DNA of 64,000 bases from Aeromicrobium erythreum (GCF_001509405.1 NZ_CP011502.1:1302001-1366000), one strand, 5' to 3'. Shown: positions 1-8,797, counted from the stretch's first letter. Translations and numbers: made by a program. Notes: generated by a model from the sequence alone, not told the origin.

Positions 1-3000
1 TGGCGTTGGGCACTCGACTACGTCGTCGATGCTCATGGGAACTCGATGTCCTACACGTACGCTCAGGAGTCGAATGCGTATGGCAGCGACGACCGCACAT
101 ACGACCGTTCCAGCGTCCTGAAGAAGATCGAGTACGGCACGCGGCAGGGGTACGAGCACAACGACGCGCCTGCTCGAGTGTTGTTCGACGTCGCAGAGCG
201 CTGTGTGGGGGACGCGTCCTACTGCGACAGCATCAGTGCTGAGCCGAGCCACTGGCCCGACGTGCCGGCTGACCAAATTTGTACCTCTTCCTGCGAAGCC
301 AAGAAGGCGCCCACGTTCTTCACGCGCAAGCGACTCGTGGCGGTCACCACTGAGGTGCTCGACAATGCTGGCGCCTACTCACCGGTCAACGTGTGGAGGC
401 TCAAGCACACCTTCCCGGCGAGTGGCGATGGGACGAAGCCGTCGCTCTGGCTCGACAGCATCCAGCAGACCGGCAAGGTCGGGACCGACGTGACCCTCCC
501 AGCGACGGTGTTCACCGGGAAGCAGCTCGCGAACCGCGTCGACGCCACGGGCGACGGTGAGGATCCCTTCCTCAAGTACCGCGTCAAGGGCATCGACAGC
601 GGCATGGGACGCCTGATCTCGGTGCTCTACAGCGAGCCCGAGTGCTCGGACACGAACAAGCCATCCGAGAATGCGCTGGACACCAACACCAAACGCTGCT
701 TTCCCGGCTATGCGCAGCCAAACGGTTTCGAGAAACCGCGGCTCGACTTCTACCACAAGTACGTCGTGCTGTCGGTCTCTGACGGAGACAGTGGCGGATT
801 CAACCCTCCGGTCACCACGAGCTACCGATACTCCGACGATGGCGGCGCGTGGCACTTCACGGACAACGACCTCCAGAAGAGGAAGTTCCGTACCTGGGAC
901 CAGTGGCGCGGCTACAACTGGGTGACGACGACGAGTGGCATCGATGCCGTCAAGAGCTCAAGCACGAGCTATTACATGCGCGGCATGGATGGGGACGTCA
1001 AGCAAGGCGGCGGGAAGCGTGCGGTCCTGGCGAGCGACCCATACTCCACCGCCATCGACGACACCGATCATCTCGCAGGATTTCTTCGTACCACCGTCGC
1101 TCACGACCAGGCCAACGCGAACAGGATCCTCGACGTCACGATCAACGACCCGTGGCTGAGCGACGCGACGGCGACGAACTCGGCCGCCGAGTCCGCGCGT
1201 ATGGTCAACACGGCCAAGTCGACGATCGAGACGCGCCTGAGCGACGGGACCTCTCGCTACGCTGCTACGGCGACAAGCTACGACCAAGACGGCCTACCCG
1301 TTCGCCAGCTCGACGCGGGCGACACGTCGACCACCACCGACGATCACTGCACCAAGACGACGTACGCCAAGAACCGCTCGGAGTGGATGCTCGACTTCCC
1401 CTCCACGACGATCACGCACGTGGGTTCCTGCTCGGCAAGCCCCTCGGTCGCGGACGACGTCCTCTCGGCGACGCGCACGACGTACGACGCGGCAGCTCCC
1501 GTCACCGGCAACGTCGTCAAGGTCGAGTCCGCGGCGGGCTTCGACGGTGGCGTCACCTACCAGACCGACGCCATCACGGAGTACGACGCGTATGGTCGGC
1601 CGACGTCGGTCATCGACGCGGACGGGGGCAAGCCCACCACAACGGCCTTCTCGCCCGCGACGGGTATCCCGACCTCGGTGACGGTGACGAACCCGAAGGA
1701 CCAGAAGTCGACGGTCTCGCAGAACCGAGCGTGGGGCGCCCCGACCTCGACGGTCGAGGTGAACGGTGCGCGAACGGACGTCACGTATGACGGGCTCGGC
1801 CGCAAGACAGGAATCTGGTCGCCCGGACGCGACAAGGCGGCTGGACAGAGCGCCTCCGCGACGTTCAGCTACCAACTGCGGGCGACCAAGCCCAACGTGA
1901 TCACGACCAAGGCACTGAACTGGGCGGGCGACTACAAGTCGTCGACATCGTTGGTCGATGGGCTAGGACGCGAGATCTCCACACAGACCCCGGCCCCAGG
2001 CGCGAACGGGGGTTGGCTCGTCACCGGCGTGCTCTACAACTCTCGAGGTCTGGTCGACCAGAGGAACGGACCCTGGTACACGACCGCGGACCCCGGGGGC
2101 GAGCTCGTCACCGCGCAGGAGGCCGACTACCCGTCCTACTCCGACTACCAGTACGACGGTGCCGGGCGTGTGACGAAGGAACGTCTGCTGTCCCGCGGAG
2201 CCGTGAAGTCCAGCACGAACACCACCTACGGCGGCGACCGAGTGAAGGTGGTCCCGCCTGCCGGCGGCATCACGACGACGACGGTCACCGACGTACGAGG
2301 CCAGACGACGAGCCTGATCGAGCATTCGCCCACGAGCAGCGACACCACGACATACCGCTACACGCCGGCCGGTGCTCTCGCGTCGTACACCAACGCTGCC
2401 GGCAACACGTGGACGCGCACGTACGACATCCGCGGACAGATGATCAGCGAGAACGACCCTGATCGTGGGAAGTCCACCTACACCTACGACAAGCTGGGTC
2501 GCCAGACGTCCACCACGGACGCACGAGGCGAAGTGCTCTGGACGACGTACGACGAGCTCGGTCGTCGGACAGAGCTGCGCGGCGACGGTGCGAACGGCCC
2601 ACTGCGTGCGGAGTGGAGGTACGACCCTGCCGGCCAGCCTGGCGCGCTCGCATCATCGACGCGATGGGATGGCGACAAGGAGTACAAGAACGAGAACACC
2701 GCGTGGGATGCGGCTGGTCATGTGACCTCCTCACGCATCGTCCTTCCCTCCAGCGAGGAGGGTCTGTTCAAGGACGGCGGTTACGTCACCAGCGCTCAGT
2801 ACTACCCGAACGGTTTGCTGAGGCGGGTCACGTTGCCTCGTGCTGCCAACCTGCCGGCTGAGAACTTCTCCTTCACCTACGACAAGTTCGACATGGTCGA
2901 CACGGCTGGCGGTTACGACCCGCTGCTCACGGACACGATCTACAGCCCGTACGGACAGGTACTGCGTCGAGAGCTCGGAACGACGGGCGGGAAGGCTGTC

Positions 3001-4932
3001 TACGACCTCCGTGACTACGACGAGGCAACAGGGCGGTTGACACGCAAGTACGCAACCCAGAGCAGCGGCGCGACCGCGATCGACCAGCGCTTCGGCTACG
3101 ACCTCTTCGGTAACGTCACCAAGATCAACGACGTGGCGTCGGGAGACTCCGCCCAGACGGGGGCGAACACGTGGCGGCAGTGCTTCTCCTACGACTACCT
3201 CGCGCGACTCAGCCGCGCTTGGACGTCCTCAGGGAACACCTGCACATCCCCCACCACCAGCAACTTGGGAAGCAAGAACGCCTACGACGAGACGTACGCC
3301 TACGACAAGTCCGGCAACCGCACGTCCCTGAAACGGGTCACCATCAACAGCAGCGGAAATGCCGTCACAGCGACATCGACATCGACGTATCCCGCCGCAA
3401 CAGCAGCCCGCCCGCACGCGCCTACCAAGGTCGCGACCACGACGACTACAGCGGGCACGTCGGGCTCGTCGAGTGTGACCGAGACGTTCGGCTATGACGC
3501 CGCCGGTGCGACGACGAGCCGTGTAAAGACGTCGACGCCGAATACGACGACGACCTGGGACGAAGAGGGACAGCAGAAGACGGTCACGAAGAACGGCGTG
3601 ACCTCGACGTATCTCTACGACGCCGACGGCAACCGTCTGATCGAGAGGACCGGCACCACCGCGAAGTTGTGGATGGGTGGCGACCAGCTCACGAAGACCG
3701 GAACCGGGGCCGGAACAGCAGTCACAGGTGAGAGGACGTACTCCGTCGGCGGTGAACCGATCGCGACCAGGACCGGTGCCACCAAGGTCACGCTCCTCGT
3801 CAACGATCACCAGGGCACGCCAGTGGTGGGAGTGGACTCCTTCACCACGACCGCTGTGTCGAAGCGCCGGTACGGACCGTTCGGGCGTTCCCTCGGCAAC
3901 GCCACCTCTACGGCGTGGCCCACCGGGCGCGACTTCCTGAACCAGAATGTCGACCCCACGGGCGGGACGGTCCACCTCGGAGCTCGAGAGTACGATCCCG
4001 GCCTCGGACGGTTCCTGTCGGTCGATCCGGTGGTCGAGCCCGACGACCCGCAGCAGTTGAACGGTTACGCCTATGCGGAGAACTCGCCGGTCACCTACTC
4101 GGATCCGACAGGGTTGTTCATTCCGTGTGAGGGCGCTCGGTGCGCGGCTAAGGGCGGCGGAGAGCCGTACCAGCCTCAGAACAAGGCGTGGGCGGCGCGA
4201 GCCAACGTCAACCTCGGTCGCCACTTCGTGAACGTCACGGCCCAGATCTTCAGGTCGGTCTCGTTCAAGCCTCGTGCGGGCGGTTCTGACATGTACACGT
4301 TCCGTCGGGACTTCGATGCCGGCGTCCGGACCGCCGCCGGAGGAACTGTTGACATGATCGGTCAGGGTGTTGCGAGAGACATGAAGATGCGGACCGGTGG
4401 CCGGGTTGATTTCGATTTCACATACGGGTCACAGGCCGCCGACTACGCGAACGGAATCATGGGGGGCGATCCTAACTCTCCTCTGGGGATCGTCGGGCAG
4501 GTCGTTTTCGCGCTCGTTCCGCTGGGCCCCCCCGGAGTGTCTGCTGCTAGTGGTGTTGCTCGCGCCGCGCGCGGAGCGTCGGTACTTAGCCGCGCTGCGA
4601 AGGGCGCTTCAGCAGCTCCTAGGGCCTTCGGTCAGTTTGTGGCAGCGGACATCAGGCGTGCGGCGGCTGCAGCGGACAAGGCAGGGCACACGCGCGCAGG
4701 ACGGGCCCTGCAGAAGCACTCCGGCCGTGAGAACAGTGTCTTCCCAAGCGTGACGCCTGGCATCCCAACAGCGAGAAACGAAAAGGCGGCACAGATCGTC
4801 GATGAGATCCTCGCAGATGCGACGAAGACGGAGCACCTGGACAGAGTGACAAACGTATACGACTCGAGCGGGAGAGGTTTGCGGATGAGTAACGACGGCG
4901 ACTTTATGGGCTTCTTGGAGCCTCGCTCATGA
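1..4932 (+). CDS. RHS-repeat polymorphic toxin, 5' end outside window
   Basis: The reading frame is open from the first base, so the ATG at 46 is internal and the gene starts upstream; 1643 codons are visible. Many YD-repeat units (YDxxGR-type) run from about residue 430 to 1200. The RHS-associated core follows, with RYGPFGR, ARxYDPxLGRFLSVDP and the terminal DPTGL at residues 1368-1372. Family knowledge says the repeats form a shell that encloses the C-terminal toxin, which is released after the core. The 271-residue tip has a hydrophobic pre-toxin linker (about 1475-1535) and a final domain ending in GRGLRMSNDGDFMGFLEP. I cannot assign a named toxin family to that domain; a nuclease is a guess. 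The last codon overlaps the next start (ATGA), as expected of a toxin-immunity pair. Confidence 0.93.
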   Translation, partial: WRWALDYVVDAHGNSMSYTYAQESNAYGSDDRTYDRSSVLKKIEYGTRQGYEHNDAPARVLFDVAERCVGDASYCDSISAEPSHWPDVPADQICTSSCEAKKAPTFFTRKRLVAVTTEVLDNAGAYSPVNVWRLKHTFPASGDGTKPSLWLDSIQQTGKVGTDVTLPATVFTGKQLANRVDATGDGEDPFLKYRVKGIDSGMGRLISVLYSEPECSDTNKPSENALDTNTKRCFPGYAQPNGFEKPRLDFYHKYVVLSVSDGDSGGFNPPVTTSYRYSDDGGAWHFTDNDLQKRKFRTWDQWRGYNWVTTTSGIDAVKSSSTSYYMRGMDGDVKQGGGKRAVLASDPYSTAIDDTDHLAGFLRTTVAHDQANANRILDVTINDPWLSDATATNSAAESARMVNTAKSTIETRLSDGTSRYAATATSYDQDGLPVRQLDAGDTSTTTDDHCTKTTYAKNRSEWMLDFPSTTITHVGSCSASPSVADDVLSATRTTYDAAAPVTGNVVKVESAAGFDGGVTYQTDAITEYDAYGRPTSVIDADGGKPTTTAFSPATGIPTSVTVTNPKDQKSTVSQNRAWGAPTSTVEVNGARTDVTYDGLGRKTGIWSPGRDKAAGQSASATFSYQLRATKPNVITTKALNWAGDYKSSTSLVDGLGREISTQTPAPGANGGWLVTGVLYNSRGLVDQRNGPWYTTADPGGELVTAQEADYPSYSDYQYDGAGRVTKERLLSRGAVKSSTNTTYGGDRVKVVPPAGGITTTTVTDVRGQTTSLIEHSPTSSDTTTYRYTPAGALASYTNAAGNTWTRTYDIRGQMISENDPDRGKSTYTYDKLGRQTSTTDARGEVLWTTYDELGRRTELRGDGANGPLRAEWRYDPAGQPGALASSTRWDGDKEYKNENTAWDAAGHVTSSRIVLPSSEEGLFKDGGYVTSAQYYPNGLLRRVTLPRAANLPAENFSFTYDKFDMVDTAGGYDPLLTDTIYSPYGQVLRRELGTTGGKAVYDLRDYDEATGRLTRKYATQSSGATAIDQRFGYDLFGNVTKINDVASGDSAQTGANTWRQCFSYDYLARLSRAWTSSGNTCTSPTTSNLGSKNAYDETYAYDKSGNRTSLKRVTINSSGNAVTATSTSTYPAATAARPHAPTKVATTTTTAGTSGSSSVTETFGYDAAGATTSRVKTSTPNTTTTWDEEGQQKTVTKNGVTSTYLYDADGNRLIERTGTTAKLWMGGDQLTKTGTGAGTAVTGERTYSVGGEPIATRTGATKVTLLVNDHQGTPVVGVDSFTTTAVSKRRYGPFGRSLGNATSTAWPTGRDFLNQNVDPTGGTVHLGAREYDPGLGRFLSVDPVVEPDDPQQLNGYAYAENSPVTYSDPTGLFIPCEGARCAAKGGGEPYQPQNKAWAARANVNLGRHFVNVTAQIFRSVSFKPRAGGSDMYTFRRDFDAGVRTAAGGTVDMIGQGVARDMKMRTGGRVDFDFTYGSQAADYANGIMGGDPNSPLGIVGQVVFALVPLGPPGVSAASGVARAARGASVLSRAAKGASAAPRAFGQFVAADIRRAAAAADKAGHTRAGRALQKHSGRENSVFPSVTPGIPTARNEKAAQIVDEILADATKTEHLDRVTNVYDSSGRGLRMSNDGDFMGFLEPRS
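4423..4553 (+). repeat. Pre-toxin linker repeat, copy 1 (inside RHS gene)
   Basis: About 130 bp encoding YGSQAADYANG through PGVSAA. It recurs 738 bp downstream at 5161-5291. A 39-bp stretch (4488-4526 and 5226-5264) is identical between the copies; the rest differs at scattered positions. In RHS systems such shared linkers are where alternative toxin tips recombine. Confidence 0.9.
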
Positions 4933-5138
4933 GCGGCGGAGGGTATCGAGCGGTGCTTGCTAGTTCTGTCGGCGAGCGCGACGGTATGAGTCTGGAACTC
5001 ACTCTCCCAGACGGCGAGGTAGTCGCCGAAGTATTTGAGGAGGGAGAGACGGGCGAACGCACCGTGACACTCTTTCGACGCGCGCTGCCGCTCGAAACCT
5101 TGCTCTGGTTCCTTGCGAAGGTTGATGAGGAACTTTGA
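4929..5138 (+). CDS. Small immunity protein for the RHS toxin tip
   Basis: The protein has 69 residues, and its ATG overlaps the RHS stop codon (ATGA), so translation is probably coupled. No named family is recognised. The C-terminal 55 residues match the protein at 8552-8797 at 42 of 55 positions, ending in a shared LPLETLLWFL segment. Position directly after the toxin tip makes cognate immunity the most likely role: it would bind and block the tip in the producing cell. The acidic composition fits an inhibitor of a nucleic-acid-binding toxin, but that is inference. Confidence 0.8.
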   Translation: MSGGGYRAVLASSVGERDGMSLELTLPDGEVVAEVFEEGETGERTVTLFRRALPLETLLWFLAKVDEEL

Positions 5139-5607
5139 AGCCTCCTGCGCCAACTTCATGTACGGATCACAGGCCGCCGACTACGCGAACGGAAGCATGG
5201 GCGACGATCCGAACTCCCCTTTAAGGATCGTCGGGCAGGTCGTTTTCGCGCTCGTTCCGCTGGGTCCGCCAGGGGTGTCGGCGGCGGCAGGAACGGTTCG
5301 CGCGGCGAGGGGGATCAGCGCCATTTCGCGCGCTGCGCGCGCTGCGAAGGCGCCACGTGTCTTCAAGAATCTCGCTCTCTCGGACATCCCACGACTTGGG
5401 GGGGTCGAACTGATCGATCCCAGTTCCCTATCCAACGTTCGCGCGGCAGGAGAAGTCAGGGTGGTGAATGGAGAGGTGCGGTCCATCAACAATGCGTCCG
5501 GTCACTACCAGCCGTACGGAAGATTCGCAGAGGAAGCTGCCGATTCGGCCTTCGAGTCGTCGGCGCCTCCAGTAAGGCCGGGCGCGTATCAAGAGGTCGC
5601 TCGATGA
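5113..5607 (+). pseudogene. Orphan RHS toxin tip (displaced C-terminal fragment)
   Basis: This open frame starts (TTG at 5113, ATG at 5125) inside the preceding immunity gene and lacks any RHS repeats or core. From residue 16 it repeats the RHS pre-toxin linker (YGSQAADYANG...). It then diverges into a different toxin domain with an INNASGHYQPYG segment; SGHYxP motifs recur in toxin tips of secreted polymorphic toxins. This is the classic layout of an orphan toxin-immunity module left behind when a new tip replaced the old one, and recombination through the linker could restore it. Its own expression is doubtful, since no good start or ribosome site is evident. The exact 5' boundary is uncertain. 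Confidence 0.8.
5161..5291 (+). repeat. Pre-toxin linker repeat, copy 2 (orphan tip)
   Basis: This is the direct repeat partner of 4423-4553 in the same orientation. The match begins abruptly, 23 bases after the immunity stop at 5138, and fades near 5291. That places the recombination homology exactly at the toxin-tip boundary. Confidence 0.9.
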
Positions 5608-5975
5608 GTGAGACGTCCGCAGAGGCGGAGTTCGATCAGTGGATCGCAGATGTTCTAGCGTTAGCACGGACTCACCTCGGCGTCGAACAACTAGAAACTA
5701 CGCTGGAGTGCCTGCGAAAGGCTGCTGTCACTGGGTCGATAGAGCGTGGGGCGGCGGTCTCACGACTGATCAGGTTGGCGCACGAATGGCCTCCCGGAGC
5801 GGCCGAGATTCTCGAGTATGTGCTGCGGGACACTCAGTGGGCGGAACTAAGAGACGTTCTTGTTCGGGTCGAGGCGGGAGCAGCAGACTTTCGGCATAGG
5901 AACTTGGCCAGGCAAGTCTTTGAGGTTTACGAAAAGGATTGGCCCGCGGGGGAGATCTACAACCGGTACAGGTAA
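5604..5975 (+). CDS. Immunity protein of the orphan toxin tip
   Basis: The protein has 123 residues. The start overlaps the orphan tip stop (ATGA at 5604), so the pair moved as a unit. The sequence is predicted to be almost entirely helical and is rich in Glu and Leu, with no signal peptide or membrane segment, so it is cytosolic. No named Imm family is recognised; the role comes from position. Local G+C is low (31 of 60 bases at 5641-5700, against 44 of 60 at 10021-10080), which suggests transfer from another source. Confidence 0.75.
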   Translation: MSETSAEAEFDQWIADVLALARTHLGVEQLETTLECLRKAAVTGSIERGAAVSRLIRLAHEWPPGAAEILEYVLRDTQWAELRDVLVRVEAGAADFRHRNLARQVFEVYEKDWPAGEIYNRYR

Positions 5976-6134
5976 TACTGCCTTGCGTGCCGCACGTTGC
6001 TTCCTTCATCGTCTGAGAGGCAGATTCGCGCTTGAACTCGCATAGCACTGCGGCGGCTTGCGAAACGTTGTTCCACTGTAGGTGCCTGATTCGATACCGA
6101 TGTCGTGGTGTCGTTACTGCTGTAGGTCGGAACC

Positions 6135-6428
6135 ATGGCGCTGGAGAGCGAACGAGCGTTGCTTCGCGGTGACGTGGTCGGGCCGGCCGGTCCGATCACT
6201 GAGGGATCGCGGCTCACGAGCTTCTACGTCACCAGTCCGGTGTACTTCACGGATGAGTTCGCAACCTACGCAGGGCCAGCAGGTGAGGTAGTCGTCGCGT
6301 GGCTCGTCCCAGTGTCGGACGCTGAAGCTGGTCTTGTGGCCCGTGCGGGCTGGGAGGCCTTCGAGAACGAATTCGTGTTGGGGGATCCAGACCTCGTTGA
6401 TTTTCATCGTCCGCCGATGCAAGTCTGA
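6135..6428 (+). CDS. SUFU-domain protein, probable orphan immunity protein
   Basis: The 97 residues match the C-terminal half of the suppressor-of-fused domain. They show the FYVTSPVYFTDEF strand region, the WLVPVSDAEA motif, then GWEAFE and DLVDFHRP. Full bacterial SUFU proteins are about twice as long, so this is either a short form or a copy that lost its 5' part; 5976-6134 holds no recognisable missing half. SUFU-domain proteins are a known immunity class in polymorphic toxin loci. The start is the ATG after AGGTCGG. It stands alone, with no adjoining toxin. Confidence 0.75.
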   Translation: MALESERALLRGDVVGPAGPITEGSRLTSFYVTSPVYFTDEFATYAGPAGEVVVAWLVPVSDAEAGLVARAGWEAFENEFVLGDPDLVDFHRPPMQV

Positions 6429-6539
6429 GGGAGACGGACCCATCGTCCACCGCGTGCGTGGATGCGCGAGGGTCTCAGATCTGGCCGACAGCCGACGAGT
6501 TCGCGCGATCGGCGGACTCGAAGGAGTTGCCCGAATCCG

Positions 6540-7016
6540 ATGGTGACGTCAGAAGAACACGTTGAGGAGTTTCTCCAGGTCGCCGGACGATGCCTCGATG
6601 CGCTCGTCACACAGTTCAAGGGCCTCGAACGGCCCACCGTCTGGACGGGACTCTTCGCAGTACCGCGGGATGGAACAATTCCTGTGCGTTCTGGACGATT
6701 GGAAGGGCTCGGCACCTTCATCTTGCATGGTCGGGGCTGCCGCTTCGAACTTGATTCAGGGCGCGATCTCAGCGTCGACTGGGACGGCGAAGGGCGGCTG
6801 GTTTTCGACGCCTGGCAGGTCCTGATGTACGCCCGTTCTGCTGGTGACGAACACGTGCAGCAGAAGGAGATCGCCGCTGCCCTCCGCGCTGTGCCGGTCC
6901 TTCGACAGATCGATGACGTCTCTTTTACGTGGATGGATGATCGTGACGACCTCACACCTCAGGAGGTCAGGACGAGCGGGCCGTCATCGGATCCGTCTGG
7001 AAGGGAGCCGCAGTGA
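6540..7016 (+). CDS. DUF6896-like probable immunity protein
   Basis: The protein has 158 residues from the ATG at 6540; AAGGAG lies 13 bases upstream, which is rather far. The middle has an HGRGCRFEL segment followed by FDAWQVLMYA, the pattern I associate with DUF6896 proteins found as immunity genes. It is cytosolic, with no signal or membrane segment. The stop is overlapped by the GTG start of the next gene (GTGA), so these form one translationally coupled set. Family assignment is from memory of motif shape and should be checked. Confidence 0.65.
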   Translation: MVTSEEHVEEFLQVAGRCLDALVTQFKGLERPTVWTGLFAVPRDGTIPVRSGRLEGLGTFILHGRGCRFELDSGRDLSVDWDGEGRLVFDAWQVLMYARSAGDEHVQQKEIAAALRAVPVLRQIDDVSFTWMDDRDDLTPQEVRTSGPSSDPSGREPQ

Positions 7017-7414
7017 ACTCCGCCTCTGGCAAGCGGGTGATCGGACCGCTCCCGCCGCCACCTTCCGCCTATACGGAGGCCGCGACACTTCTCCACTCTG
7101 GAGGCGACGCAGAACTTCGCTGCCTCTACGAGCGCGACGGCTCGATGTTCCGAGGGGGCCTGAGGTTCCACAAGGTGCGCGCATACCGATTTCGAGCCGA
7201 AGGGCACTCCACGGCCTGGCATATCGAGGGCGCATACGACACTCTTGTCGAAGTTGTGCCGTCGGAGTGGGTCGGCGAACTGCTCGCGGCGGAGCCGAGC
7301 GAGACGTGGGGCTTCTGGACGATCCGTCACTACCTGATCTACATCGACGGAGAGGGTGCCTACGAGGTCGCTGCGCAGGATGTCGAATGGCTGCCGGAGG
7401 AGAATGCACCATGA
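7013..7414 (+). CDS. Hypothetical protein in immunity array
   Basis: The protein has 133 residues, with a GTG start overlapping the previous stop and an ATGA overlap with the KptA-like gene after it. The sequence suggests an alpha/beta fold with several Trp and Tyr residues (WGFWTIRHYLIYIDGEGAYE). I do not recognise a named family. The aromatic, acidic character and double coupling fit an immunity protein, but no cognate toxin tip is visible nearby. Confidence 0.65.
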   Translation: MNSASGKRVIGPLPPPPSAYTEAATLLHSGGDAELRCLYERDGSMFRGGLRFHKVRAYRFRAEGHSTAWHIEGAYDTLVEVVPSEWVGELLAAEPSETWGFWTIRHYLIYIDGEGAYEVAAQDVEWLPEENAP

Positions 7415-7962
7415 CTGTGGGGACGCCAGACCTCAGCCGGGCTGTGTCACATGCGCTTCGGCACGAGCCGTGGCTCTACGAACTTGAGCTCGACCAGGAG
7501 GGTTGGGTGCCGGTCGACCAGCTCGTCTTCGCACTCAGGGAGCGGGGAGGCGCTTGGTTGTCCGTCGACCGTGAGGCATTGGAACGGATGATCGAGGATG
7601 CTGGCAAACGTCGGCATGAGCTCGTGGGGGACCGGATCAGGGCGCTGTACGGACACTCGGTACCTGCTCGAATTCAACGGCAGCCGATGGCACCTCCCGA
7701 GCGCCTGTTCCACGGGACGGCTCCCCGCAGCTGGGTTCAGATCCAGGCTGACGGGCTGCTCCCGATGGGACGCCAGTTCGTTCATCTATCCGTGGACGTC
7801 GACACCGCCGAGATGGTAGGACGGCGAAAGAGCGCATCGCCCCTCCTGCTGGTGATCGATGCGGCCGCTGCCGCGTCGCGCTGGGTCCCCTTCTACCAAG
7901 GCAACGAAGCGGTGTGGCTAGCTGACCGCGTACCGGCGGAGTTCGTCGCGCGATTGGGCTGA
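7411..7962 (+). CDS. kptA: RNA 2'-phosphotransferase, KptA/Tpt1 family
   Basis: The protein has 183 residues from the ATG at 7411, which overlaps the previous stop. It has the N-terminal winged-helix part (ALRHEP at 15-20, then EGWVPVDQL) and the C-terminal ADP-ribosyltransferase-like part (LFHGT, FVHLS, VGRR). The Arg-His-Arg-Arg residues expected of the family appear present. The family moves an internal 2'-phosphate from RNA to NAD+, giving ADP-ribose 1'',2''-cyclic phosphate. Most bacteria lack the tRNA splicing chemistry that needs it. Here the gene sits within a run of immunity genes, so an RNA-repair or RNA-protection role against a toxin is possible. The family assignment is firm; the local role is inference. 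Confidence 0.88.
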   Translation: MTVGTPDLSRAVSHALRHEPWLYELELDQEGWVPVDQLVFALRERGGAWLSVDREALERMIEDAGKRRHELVGDRIRALYGHSVPARIQRQPMAPPERLFHGTAPRSWVQIQADGLLPMGRQFVHLSVDVDTAEMVGRRKSASPLLLVIDAAAAASRWVPFYQGNEAVWLADRVPAEFVARLG

Positions 7963-8115
7963 GCAGCGCGCCTCGTAGGCTCTGTGAGCGATCACCGGGA
8001 TCAGATGGTTCCTCTGTAGATGTCCGCCAGAGTGGTACAGAGGCGCGGACAACGGGGATGCGTCGGACAGGAGCGATCCGCCTGGCGTCGTGCAGGTCAG
8101 CAGGGTAGGCCTATC

Positions 8116-8163
8116 GTGCAATCGCCCCGCGAGATGCTGAGCTACATCAAGGAGCTTGAATGA
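8116..8163 (+). other. Short frame overlapping the next start; possible gene remnant or leader
   Basis: In the interval 7963-8159, the frame GTG...TGA at 8116-8163 encodes 15 residues ending in SYIKELE. Its stop overlaps the next ATG (AATGA). The ending resembles a protein terminus, so this may be the tail of a decayed immunity gene or a coupling leader. Nothing else recognisable lies in the interval. Confidence 0.3.
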
Positions 8164-8552
8164 AGGGCGGATTCCTGCTCGCGTTCGACCCGGACCTGTT
8201 CGAGCAACCTGCGTCGGTGCTGGTCGCCTCGGGCGGCGAGCGATCCCGAGGCGATACCGACCGGGTCGTGCAAATTCCTGCTCCGAACGGGCGATTCTTC
8301 ACGCTGTTTGCGGACCTTCCCCCGGAGACCGTCTGGGAGGTGCGGGAAGGGCCATTCGAGGTACGCGAAGGCGCCATGGCCCCCGACATGTCCCTCGTCC
8401 ACGCGTGCCCGTTCGAGTGCGCCGATGAAGTGTTCGTCTCCGACATCGTCGCGCGCATCGCTGAGGCGGCTGACGGTGCCAGGTGGGTCCTCGACGGGGA
8501 CGGAGCTCTCTGGGACGCAGAGGCCGTGGACCCGACACGTCTTCGCCTCTAA
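8160..8552 (+). CDS. Hypothetical protein in immunity array
   Basis: The protein has 130 residues and an ATG start. It is acidic and rich in Phe and aliphatic residues, with an FFTLFADLPPETVWEVREG region and a final beta-like stretch around WVLDGDGALWD. No signal peptide or membrane helix is seen. It is not a family I recognise. The TAATG overlap with the next gene and its location between KptA and an immunity paralogue point to an immunity-type role. Confidence 0.65.
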   Translation: MKGGFLLAFDPDLFEQPASVLVASGGERSRGDTDRVVQIPAPNGRFFTLFADLPPETVWEVREGPFEVREGAMAPDMSLVHACPFECADEVFVSDIVARIAEAADGARWVLDGDGALWDAEAVDPTRLRL

Positions 8553-8797
8553 TGAGGCACGCATCGCCGAGTGTGGAGGTGAACCATGTCGCCGACCGGG
8601 AGGTTCTCGACGAGGCTTGCAAGCTCGGTGGGGAGCGCGACGGGATGGGGCCGGAACTCATGCTCGCCGACGGTGAGGTGATCGCCGAGGTCTTCGAGCC
8701 GGAAGCGACCGGGGAACGCACGGTGACGCTCTTTCGTCCCGAGCTGCCTCTCGAGACACTGCTCTGGTTCCTGGTGAGGGTCGACACCGAGCTGTGA
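8552..8797 (+). CDS. Immunity protein, paralogue of the RHS immunity gene
   Basis: The protein has 81 residues, starting at the ATG in the TAATG overlap; an upstream in-frame ATG at 8483 would run far into the previous gene and is unlikely. The C-terminal 55 residues are 42/55 identical to the protein at 4929-5138, including GERDGM, TGERTVTLFR and LPLETLLWFL. The N-terminus differs and is longer by about a dozen residues. It probably records an earlier or variant toxin tip of the same type and would keep protection against siblings that still carry it. Confidence 0.78.
   Translation: MRHASPSVEVNHVADREVLDEACKLGGERDGMGPELMLADGEVIAEVFEPEATGERTVTLFRPELPLETLLWFLVRVDTEL

Noticed and set aside
4423-5291. 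Direct repeats considered as insertion-sequence or attachment-site flanks
   Set aside because: Both copies are in-frame coding for the same protein linker, and no transposase or integrase lies near. Toxin-tip recombination explains them better.
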